Assembly: GCA_020073015.1 (NCBI GenBank)
Contig: JAIQFZ010000013.1
Span: forward strand, 1 to 60,137
Direction of reading: 5' to 3'
Origin: Terriglobia bacterium
GTDB lineage: Bacteria > Acidobacteriota > Terriglobia > Terriglobales > Acidobacteriaceae
DNA: 60,137 nt
The position numbers were made by a program, and so were the translations under genes. Numbering within the stretch: position 1 is the first letter of the stretch; each line of letters opens with the position of its first letter. Under the pieces are notes generated by a model. The model worked only from the letters and a program-made list of their open reading frames with translations, ran no database searches and was not told where the DNA came from. Positions 54,401 through 60,137 of this stretch are shown one piece after another.

Positions 54401-55401
54401 TGGTCCATTGTGTCGTTATAGCGGCCCGCGTCCGCACGTAGCCGTTCGCACAGCCCCCTCACTGAGTAGTAGTTGGAATACACCGAATCAGTCGAAAGAA
54501 GTGCGCGATCCTCGGCATACAGCACAAAGACGAGACGCAGCAGGGTCGTCAGCAGACCGTGATAAACATGATCGGGATCTCGCGCGAGGACCTCGCGGAG
54601 TAATTCTCCCTTGGTCTGATCGTTCGCGGCCTGGAAACCGCGGAGCATCTCGTAAAGGGCCTCGAGAACCTGCTCAGCAAGCTGAGTGGAAACCACATTC
54701 TGATATTTGCGGCTGTTGGCCAGAATCGCCGGTAGACGCTCTTTCTCGGCGACACTGTAGAGCCGCTCCGAATCGAGAAGCATCCGCAGCGCTGCGAAGA
54801 TCGGGCGGCCGGCAACCCGGACCATCTCCGCTAGCTTGAAGGTGATGTACCCGCTCAATTCCTTTTCCGGGGCATAGACCAGCCGGATCTCGCGTCTATT
54901 TACAAGGAGTCCGATCCCAACCCCAGTTTGACGGAGCAACTTTTCGAACCTGGCCTGAGGACTCGCCTGCCATCCTCGATCATGCGGGGCAAACGGCTGG
55001 TCGAGATCTGTTCCAGTCGGCAAGACATCCACAAGCAGAAGCCATTTGCGCTCGCCTTCCAAATTCCTGAGCGCGTACTTTGGCCGCAGAGTCTCGTTGT
55101 AGCTCTCGAGATTAACCTCAAGCTCAGCGGGTATCGGATCTGCGTCTGCAGATCCATTCAGCAGGCTGGCGTCCCAGTTCAGGACCTCTCTTGCGAATTG
55201 AACAAAGTCCGGAATCTCAGGAACGACCTCATGATCGGCACCCTGAGGCAATGCGGAGAGGAAACGCTGGTGATCAGGTCCGTAGTTGCGGTTCAGGAAT
55301 GCGCTGGCATCGACCAGGGCTGGAATTGAGACGACAAGGCCAGTGGGCTGGACGTATCCGAGCCACTCTTGGTGTGCGAGGATTGCAGGGTCCTTCGGCA
55401 T
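51412..55401 (-). CDS. drmMI: DISARM adenine methyltransferase DrmMI
   Basis: This 1,329-aa N6-adenine methylase starts MPKDPAILAHQEWLGYVQPTG, 4 nt after the drmD stop with AGGTGA upstream. The SAM-binding motif I region is KVCDLAMGSAAFLVEACRQL near 570, and the catalytic motif IV is FDAVVGNPPFAGHV near 820. Motif I reads DLAMGSA, where DPA/C-GSG is common in N6 methylases; that deviates but may be normal for this family. Type IIL-like target-recognition sequence follows. In class 1 DISARM it marks self DNA. The frame extends to 55521 inside drmD and is not needed. Confidence 0.92.
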   Translation of the reverse strand: MPKDPAILAHQEWLGYVQPTGLVVSIPALVDASAFLNRNYGPDHQRFLSALPQGADHEVVPEIPDFVQFAREVLNWDASLLNGSADADPIPAELEVNLESYNETLRPKYALRNLEGERKWLLLVDVLPTGTDLDQPFAPHDRGWQASPQARFEKLLRQTGVGIGLLVNRREIRLVYAPEKELSGYITFKLAEMVRVAGRPIFAALRMLLDSERLYSVAEKERLPAILANSRKYQNVVSTQLAEQVLEALYEMLRGFQAANDQTKGELLREVLARDPDHVYHGLLTTLLRLVFVLYAEDRALLSTDSVYSNYYSVRGLCERLRADAGRYNDTMDQRYGAWAQLLVLFRLVYSGGSHGGMKIPAREGYLFDPDRYLFLEGRHDKKDKPVIPRVSDGVLYRVLSDLVLLDGERLSYRWLAVEQIGSVYQAIMGFSLQVATGRSIAIRPAKKHGAPATINIEALLNTPPDKRLKRFTDETDQKLTGPSADALKSAATIEDLLAALERKIAKTVTPVPVPKDAMVFQPSDERRKSGSHYTPSSLTGPIVEAALEPVLKQLGPNPTPAQILNLKVCDLAMGSAAFLVEACRQLGDALAKAWHANNEVPTVPPDEDEALYAQRLVAQRCLYGLDKNQMAADLAKLSLWLATLAKEHPFTFLDHSLRHGDALVGLTRKQIASFHWQPAAQQSFLEEKIKQLVEFVTRQRREILDARENTPYAQLEQELAVADGKLSLLRMIGDSALSVFFLEEKPRKREEERKRLFAVAESDLRKQGFISVNGELDDKIRALRKGQKGIFPFHWELEFPEVFTFDKDGVPTGGFDAVVGNPPFAGHVTSAEAHLVGYTEFLRSTFAETGGKCDLVAFFFRRAFDLLREHGALGLIATNTIRQGNTRESGLRWICNHGGVIYSATRRLRWPGEAAVIVSVIHLMRGTLPIRKQLDGRETDEITAFLFHTGGNDNPYTLSQNTHLVFQGSVIRGVGFTFDDQGGDSTTSLSEMHNILRVHPGYSNVIYPYIGGEEVNAHPAHLHHRYVINFGDMEEEQARAFPELFEIVKNKVLPARIASKAESSSGRIIEKFWQFGHLAKDLYERIANQSRVLAMSRVSTRFALTFLPSKTVFADTVYVFAFDQFSAFALLQSQVHEFWARFFSSSMKDDLRYTPTECFETFPLPDKWDKDVELLRIGEECFEFRARLMVNSNLGLTAVYNRFHDPDEDSVDTSRLRELHDSMDRAVVDAYGWSDLRPKCEFIPEFEDEEAENGRQSKRKFGYRWPDDARDAVLARLLELNRKRALEEDQILLGTRMTGSQDKRKQNSTKRAKTRQSVDQITIELGET

Positions 55402-55405
55402 CAGC

Positions 55406-58400
55406 TCACCTGGTAACCGGCCAGAGATAAACCAAACCAACCGGCTCAATTCGTTGCGCCCGCACCTGGTAGAGCGCACGGATGCGGTCCGGTTCAGTCT
55501 TGATCTCCCCACCCAATTCAACCAGCCGCTTCGCCCAGTAGCGGCGATTGGATTCTAGCTGTCGGTGCTCCTCTTCATTAAAGAGGTGCAGCTGCTCAAT
55601 GTTCTCGTTCTTCGTTATCGTCTCCGAGAGATGTTTCTTCTGCGCTTCGAGAATGTTCAACATTGCCTGTGATTCAGTTGTGGCGCGTCCTTCGAGTTTG
55701 GCAATTGCATCTTTTGCGTAGTCCGCTCCCCGCGCCTCCAGGTGAGGAAGTAACTCGCGCACATCTCGAGGTGCTGACGCCTGTAGTTGCCCGAGCACAA
55801 CATCCGAAACCGCTTTCGCATGCTTCTCAAGCAGAGCAGTATCGAGCAGAGTCATGGTCTTTGCCTCTGCTTCACGACCGTAAGGCGCGAGCTGTCCCTT
55901 TCGGATCTGTGGATCGACCCATCTGGCGGTCACCGGAATTAATTCCTCATGAAGCCGGGCAGCCCCCGGACCGTAGAGAGCCAGACGGCCAATCAGCAAT
56001 ACACGCGGGACCGCGTCCGTAGTTTGCGCCATACAGGCTCGAGACAAATCATGGTGGACAAAGCCTTGTGCCATGAAACGTGAGAGCAGGCGTTGTACCA
56101 CGCGCTGCTCCAGATGCATCTGAACAACTTCTTCGGTGACCACACCTGGATCTTCGAAGACGACGGGACGAATTGGGGAAGTACGCCGCCATTCCCAGAA
56201 TTTTTGGTCTCTTTGGCGAGGAGCCCGGAGGCTATCCATTGTTTCCGCCCAAGAAGGGTCTGCTCCCGGTCGTTGATCAAGCGCTGGGAATGCAGAACGA
56301 TCTGGTCCGTGGCCATTTGGCGCAGTCTTCAGCGGTTCGGCGCCCATGACCTCCAGCGCGCATGAGAGTGCCGACCGAAAGTGGTTCTTCGAGAAGCCGA
56401 TGGATTCTTGGGAACGCTCCAGCAATGTGCTCAGGCGTTCAATCTGAGCACGCAATTCTATTTCCCGTTCGCGGGTGGCCTCAAGTTCTTCTTCTACCGT
56501 TTCTCGGCGCTCTTTTTCCAAATCTGCAGTGTCGATGCTCTCGACCAAACTATTTACGTCAGAACGCCGAATGCCACCCTTCATCAGGTCATCGAGCTTC
56601 GAGTCGATGACTTGGGAAAGGCTCCCGAGTTCCTCGCGAATCGTCTTTGTCTTTCGAACCAACGCCTGAAGCACACGATCCTCCGGTCGCTGCTTGTAAA
56701 AGAAATAGTGACAATAGACCTCGGGGTTCGGTTGGAGTTTGCGATCTACACGCCCGTTGCGTTGTTCCATTCGGCTCGGATTCCATGGAACGTCGAAGTG
56801 GAACACATTCCAGCAATGGGCCTGAAGGTTCAGGCCCTCTCGAGCAGCATCCGTAGCTATCAGGATGCGAACCGGATGTTGCTCGGGTGCTGAGTTGAAC
56901 GCAGTCTTGATCTCCTCGCGCTCGTCAGCCGGCGTCGGGCCGTGGAAGACGGCAAGGCGGGCGTCTGCGCGATCTGAGTCACTGATCGCAGCACTCAATT
57001 GCTGATAGAGATAGCGACGAGTGTCCTCCCACTCCGTAAAGATGATCGCTCGAAGGTTATTCCATTTGGCGCCGACCGCGCCCAAGTCAGCGCACATGCT
57101 CTCTTTAATCCATGCGACAAGTGTTTTGATTCGGGCATCAGGCAAAGCCCTGGTCGTTTCAGCAATTTCAGCCATTTCGTCCAGAATCTTTCGCTCGCGA
57201 GCGAAAAGTTCAGCTTCCGATATCGCGGAGGCATTGCCGGCGGATGCCGCTGATGCTACTTCAAATTGTGCTTCCTCTTCAGTTGCAATTTCCTGTTCAG
57301 TGAGTGACGATCTCTCGTCATCAGAAGTGAGAACGCTCGTTAGCAGATCCGGTTGCACCGCCAGCGTAGTTTGAATCGATAAGACTGCATTGCGCTGCTT
57401 CTCGGTCGTTCGACGGTGAACATGCAATGTCCTAGAAAAAGCCTCCACCGATGAGAACAAGCGCTGCTGGAGGCCGCAGATCAGCAGCCCGGACGCAGAC
57501 TGCGTCCTGCGCGATTCGCCACTCAGTCGATGTTCGCGTGTGCGGCCATATTCGTCCAGAAGAGCGACGAGCCGCAATTCCGGAGCTTCTTGCGAAAGAT
57601 TCTCGATCGTGTGTTGCACTATCTTCCGCTCTGGGAAACCTCCAGAGATTTTTCTCAGGTCCTCCTTCAGACGACGAACCATTACGTCATCCAGCATCTT
57701 CTTCGAAACCTTCACACCCCGACAGAAACGTTGAGGGTCAAGAATCTCGAGCAACGCCGAAAAACTGTTGGAATGCCCGTTGTGTGGAGTCGCTGACAAG
57801 AAGAGCCGGTGTTCAAATCGAGGTGCAAGATCGCGGACCGCACGAGTGATATGGCTGTCGATTGCGTACCGCTGCCCGCTGGATGGCGCAGCGTGATGGG
57901 CCTCGTCGAGAATTAGAAGGCTTCCAGGTCGAAACGTTCCGAGCCAGTCCTGAAGTGATGATGAGTACGTTTCATCGATCAACAGACGTTGAGAGATCAG
58001 GAAACGCGAATGTGTGGTCCAGGGATTTACACCGAACCCACGTTCGCGTCGCAAAGCTTTTCTGAGAGGTTCGAGCTGGTAAGCATCTAACCGAATCCCC
58101 GCCCGGAAGGGCGATTGCAGAAGATTGGGATCAGTGGACGTGACGCAGTTCCAACGGAGAGTATTCAGATAGGCAGCAAAACGATCGGTTGGATCAAATC
58201 CCCGTTTTGCGATTGCGTCCCAGGCTTCGCCAGTTACGATTTGTGCGTCCAGTTCATGGTCCCAGAGCACCTCGAGTGGTTGGCCCTGGGCGTCGTCGTC
58301 AACACATGAGAGTTGGACCAGAAGCGAGTCAGATGGGTTGGGAGGCGAAATTACATGATCAACAAGGTAAAGACGCTGTCGAACTTCTACGACTTGCCCG

Positions 58401-58429
58401 ACTTCGGGTACTTGTGAATCCATGCTCAT
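55406..58429 (-). CDS. drmD: DISARM SNF2-like helicase DrmD lacking Walker A
   Basis: This 1,007-aa protein has the SNF2 layout, but the N-terminal ATPase motif is missing. After LDAYQLEPLRKALR (residues 114-127) the sequence jumps to RERGFGVNPWTTHSRFLIS. Intact homologues, as I recall them, have about 70-75 residues between, with IADDVGLGKTIEAG. DEAH is present (LLILDEAHHA, near 172), as are SATPHNGH and the C-terminal helicase motifs (IIFTEWEDTRRYL, ATDAAREGLNLQ, QRNGRVDR). The jump is in frame. It is the first gene of the operon. ATG 58423 is an alternative start. Confidence 0.9.
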   Translation of the reverse strand: MSMDSQVPEVGQVVEVRQRLYLVDHVISPPNPSDSLLVQLSCVDDDAQGQPLEVLWDHELDAQIVTGEAWDAIAKRGFDPTDRFAAYLNTLRWNCVTSTDPNLLQSPFRAGIRLDAYQLEPLRKALRRERGFGVNPWTTHSRFLISQRLLIDETYSSSLQDWLGTFRPGSLLILDEAHHAAPSSGQRYAIDSHITRAVRDLAPRFEHRLFLSATPHNGHSNSFSALLEILDPQRFCRGVKVSKKMLDDVMVRRLKEDLRKISGGFPERKIVQHTIENLSQEAPELRLVALLDEYGRTREHRLSGESRRTQSASGLLICGLQQRLFSSVEAFSRTLHVHRRTTEKQRNAVLSIQTTLAVQPDLLTSVLTSDDERSSLTEQEIATEEEAQFEVASAASAGNASAISEAELFARERKILDEMAEIAETTRALPDARIKTLVAWIKESMCADLGAVGAKWNNLRAIIFTEWEDTRRYLYQQLSAAISDSDRADARLAVFHGPTPADEREEIKTAFNSAPEQHPVRILIATDAAREGLNLQAHCWNVFHFDVPWNPSRMEQRNGRVDRKLQPNPEVYCHYFFYKQRPEDRVLQALVRKTKTIREELGSLSQVIDSKLDDLMKGGIRRSDVNSLVESIDTADLEKERRETVEEELEATREREIELRAQIERLSTLLERSQESIGFSKNHFRSALSCALEVMGAEPLKTAPNGHGPDRSAFPALDQRPGADPSWAETMDSLRAPRQRDQKFWEWRRTSPIRPVVFEDPGVVTEEVVQMHLEQRVVQRLLSRFMAQGFVHHDLSRACMAQTTDAVPRVLLIGRLALYGPGAARLHEELIPVTARWVDPQIRKGQLAPYGREAEAKTMTLLDTALLEKHAKAVSDVVLGQLQASAPRDVRELLPHLEARGADYAKDAIAKLEGRATTESQAMLNILEAQKKHLSETITKNENIEQLHLFNEEEHRQLESNRRYWAKRLVELGGEIKTEPDRIRALYQVRAQRIEPVGLVYLWPVTR

Positions 58430-59059
58430 CCACTACACAGCGATTCCATAATCGGGCCACGAGAATTCGACAGTCTCCTGGGAAAGGGATCGGACGTGAA
58501 AGATTACCAAAGTCTAGCATGCAACGCTACGACCCGAGCGGGCACCTATACGCTGAGTCAAACAAGTGTTCATCCATGAGATGCCTCGTGAGATGGCACC
58601 ATGGCCAGGCTATTGTCTCGGGTCGTTGTAAAGCTTCACCTCGGAACGCTGTGATGGCAGCGTGCTGAGGAAGCAGATCACTTGAACCGCCCAGTGACTG
58701 TCGGCAGTCGCATTCGCCCGATCTGAAACGATGGTCTCATTTCCGTGTGCGGGCAAATGTGCTTGCTGTCTCTCGATTTTGCAACCCATTGATTCGACAA
58801 TCCTCGCCCAGAAACACCTGTTTGTGGGCAGCTAAACCGCTGATCTTGCGACCTCGTCTGTTCAAGCACTTGCAAAGCAGACCCAAATGGGATTTTTGGG
58901 CAGGTTTGACCGGTCGCGGACGGATTCCCATCCCTCCGTTTCCGTACACTCGCGCCGTGAGACAAAATGCCTTGTAGCCCTGAAAGGCAATCGCGCGATG
59001 AGCCAGCATCGGTCGTGGATAGTGGGCGCACAAGGCTGGCCCTTAAAACGCGTGCGCAA
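58430..59059. other. Region between drmD and the rtcB fragment
   Basis: This 630-base stretch holds the upstream region of drmD (58430-58677, no clear promoter seen), the right inverted repeat (58805-58918), and further non-coding-looking DNA to the rtcB break. Frames across it have no family features. Confidence 0.5.
58805..58918. repeat. Right inverted repeat flanking DISARM
   Basis: This matches the complement of 45222-45333. The identical 20-base core CTGTTTGTGGGCAGCTAAAC is at 58818-58837, and GCACTTGCA is shared further out. Together the two copies bracket the DISARM operon, which suggests they are ends or recombination sites of the cassette. Confidence 0.7.
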
Positions 59060-59511
59060 TCCCCGACGATTGCCTTGTACGCCGGCTCCATCTTCGCCCA
59101 CACCTCCGCGTGATGCGACGGGGCATCCGACCACGCACCGCGGTCGTTCGCGCGTCCATTGTCGGTACGCCCGTGCGGCACAGCCTTTTCAATCGCAGTG
59201 CGGATGCCGTGCAGATTGTCCGGCAGATGATTGGCGTGCAAAGAAGTCTGCACGGCCATCATGCCGCAGCCAATGTCCACCCCGACCGCGGCCGGAATGA
59301 TGGCGCCACGCGTCGGAATCACGCTGCCGATGGTTGCACCCATGCCCCAATGCACGTCCGGCATCGCCGCCACCCACTTGTAGATGAATGGCAACTGCGC
59401 GACGTTCAAGAGCTGCTGACGTGCGGCGTCTTCCAGTGGGACGCCCTTGGTCCAGGCCTTGATAAGTACGCCCTTCTCGGGTTTCATCACGTCGTAAGTT
59501 GTGTCTGTCAT
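59060..59511 (-). pseudogene. rtcB: 5' fragment of RtcB RNA ligase
   Basis: The first 151 codons are clearly RtcB: PFIYKWVAAMPDVHWGMGAT, GAIIPAAVGVDIGCGMMAV (Mn-ligand Asp and Cys), WAKMEPAYKAIVGD. After codon 151 the frame continues to 58678 with sequence unlike RtcB, so about 60 percent of the protein, including the His nucleophile region, is lost. RtcB seals 2',3'-cyclic phosphate ends in tRNA repair and splicing. AAGGA precedes ATG 59511. It lies 39 nt downstream of the tRNA-Phe gene, on the same strand as the tRNA array. Confidence 0.85.
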
Positions 59512-59550
59512 CGTCTTTCCTTTCCTGCAGAACAGTCATCGTCGCTAATT

Positions 59551-59624
59551 TGGTGGCTCGGCACGGAATTGAACCGTATCCACTGGCTTTTCAGACCAGC
59601 ACTCTGCCGTCGAGTTCCCGAGCC
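59551..59624 (-). tRNA. tRNA-Phe (GAA)
   Basis: The acceptor GGCTCGG/CCGAGCC is followed by A and encoded CCA. Anticodon arm CTGGT-CTGAAAA-GCCAG gives anticodon GAA. The T loop is TTCAATT. It is the last tRNA of the array before rtcB. Confidence 0.93.
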
Positions 59625-59630
59625 AAACTA

Positions 59631-59704
59631 TGGTGGACGGTGCGAGAATTGAACTCGCATTTCACGGTTGCAGGCCGTGAGTAATCCCGTTATACGAACC
59701 GCCC
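59631..59704 (-). tRNA. tRNA-Ala-like (anticodon UGC) with C33
   Basis: The acceptor GGGCGGT/ACCGTCC contains a G3-U70 pair, the main alanine identity element, followed by A73 and CCA. Anticodon arm CACGG-CCTGCAA-CCGTG gives UGC, but position 33 is C instead of the near-universal U. The D arm (GTATAACGGGATTAC) is also unlike ordinary alanine tRNAs. If the loop were shifted it would read GCA (Cys), but U73 expected for Cys is absent. Confidence 0.7.
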
Positions 59705-59707
59705 AAT

Positions 59708-59783
59708 TGGGGCGAGATGAGAGAATCGAACTCTCGTGACTGGAGCCACAATCCAGTGCCTAAGCCATTCGGCCAATCCCGCC
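59708..59783 (-). tRNA. tRNA-His (GTG)
   Basis: G-1 pairs with C73, the histidine-specific feature. The acceptor is GCGGGAT/ATCTCGC and CCA is encoded. Anticodon arm CTGGA-TTGTGGC-TCCAG gives GTG. The T arm is GAGAG-TTCGATT-CTCTC. Confidence 0.93.
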
Positions 59784-59791
59784 ATCGAATC

Positions 59792-59865
59792 TGGAGCTGG
59801 TCGAGTGAATCGAACACTCGTCGGAGAGGTACAAGCTCTCTGCACTTCCACTGTGCTAGACCAGC
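59792..59865 (-). tRNA. tRNA-Thr (TGT)
   Basis: The acceptor is GCTGGTC/GACCAGC with T73 and encoded CCA. The D arm is GCAC-AGTGGAA-GTGC. The anticodon arm GAGAG-CTTGTAC-CTCTC gives TGT. Confidence 0.88.
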
Positions 59866-59872
59866 AAACTCG

Positions 59873-59947
59873 TGGAGCTGGCACGCAGCCTCGAACTGCG
59901 GTCGGGCGCTTACCATGCGCCTGCTCTTCCCGTTGAGCTATACCAGC
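59873..59947 (-). tRNA. tRNA-Thr (GGT)
   Basis: The acceptor is GCTGGTA/TGCCAGC with T73 and encoded CCA. The anticodon arm GGCGC-ATGGTAA-GCGCC gives GGT. The body resembles the neighbouring Thr tRNAs. Confidence 0.9.
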
Positions 59948-59949
59948 GG

Positions 59950-60021
59950 AGCTGGCGCGGCGATTCGAACGCCGATCACGGACTTACGAGGCCCGTGCTC
60001 TTCCCACTGAGCTACACCAGC
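59950..60021 (-). tRNA. tRNA-Thr (CGT)
   Basis: The acceptor is GCTGGTG/CGCCAGC with T73. The following bases are CCG, so CCA is not encoded. The anticodon arm CGGGC-CTCGTAA-GTCCG gives CGT. With its two neighbours it completes the threonine set. Confidence 0.88.
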
Positions 60022-60031
60022 AAACAAACCG

Positions 60032-60107
60032 TGGAGGCGGTGGGGAGAATTGCACTCCCGATGATCTCCTTTGCAGGGAGATGCCTTGCTGTCTTGGCTA
60101 CACCGCC
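60032..60107 (-). tRNA. tRNA-Cys (GCA)
   Basis: The acceptor is GGCGGTG/CACCGCC with the expected T73 and encoded CCA. The anticodon arm TCTCC-CTGCAAA-GGAGA gives GCA. It is the last complete tRNA in the window; the array may continue beyond the end. Confidence 0.93.
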
Positions 60108-60137
60108 TCATAACTCATTTCCTAAATCTGGAGCGGA

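Noticed and set aside
55406-55521. Extension of drmMI into drmD
   Set aside because: The frame is open, but a ribosome site and ATG lie right after the drmD stop, and the extension is antiparallel to nothing conserved in DrmMI.
35177-60137. CRISPR array
   Set aside because: No regularly spaced short direct repeats were seen; the repeated units at the right end are tRNA genes.

Overview
The window looks like a chromosomal segment of a GC-rich Acidobacteriota genome (Terriglobia/Koribacter-like). This is an inference from protein style (YidC with an NPQQEPG-type N-terminus, DUF5916, the large TPR protein), strong GC-rich codon use and many small dispersed inverted repeats. No taxonomic search was possible.

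Layout. (1) 1-26,100 is core chromosome with metabolic and housekeeping genes: tdh, two VOC proteins, a DUF1287 protein, a DinB-like protein, a sulfatase-modifying-factor-fold protein, thiE/tenI, a LOG protein, a 1,005-aa TPR protein, gltA, an AhpD-like peroxidase-related gene with an in-frame UGA, a Leu/Ile/Val-type binding protein, an exported M3 peptidase, thrS, an EF-G paralogue, ruvB, a DUF5916 outer-membrane protein, ridA and an FKBP. (2) 26,100-35,192 is the origin-type cluster: rpmB, mscL, dnaN, dnaA, jag, yidC, yidD, rnpA, rpmH, and divergently mnmE. (3) 35,200 to about 45,400 is an integrated element directly after mnmE, where mnmG would often follow. It has a P4-type tyrosine integrase, an AlpA-like regulator, a primase-polymerase/RepA-like helicase fusion, accessory genes, a HigBA-type toxin-antitoxin pair, an allo-tRNA-like gene, a DUF5343 protein and an IS1595/ISXO2-type transposase. 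(4) 45,410-58,429 is a complete five-gene class 1 DISARM anti-phage operon on the minus strand (drmD-drmMI-drmA-drmB-drmC). It is flanked by an inverted repeat with a 20-nt identical core. (5) 59,060-60,137 is a 5' fragment of rtcB followed (upstream in transcription) by at least seven tRNA genes on the minus strand.

Most notable points. The AhpD-like gene at 11,116-11,697 has UGA exactly where the second catalytic Cys of the CxxC motif should be. A 7-bp hairpin with a G-first loop lies 17 nt downstream, so it is a good selenoprotein candidate. At 42,643-42,728 an 86-nt tRNA-like gene folds with an 8-bp acceptor stem, 4-bp T stem, long variable arm and encoded CCA, the 8/4 architecture of allo-tRNAs. 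In DISARM, DrmD keeps its DEAH and C-terminal helicase motifs, but the segment that should carry Walker A is missing in frame. mnmE carries two in-frame insertions made of the dispersed repeats. A decayed copy of the thrS leader and first codons lies upstream of the M3 peptidase gene.

How the parts work together. DISARM (restriction-like defence), HigBA, a primase/helicase module and integrase make this a defence and mobility island set into the origin region. The tRNA array with an rtcB remnant would fit tRNA repair or replacement, but RtcB is truncated and presumably inactive here.
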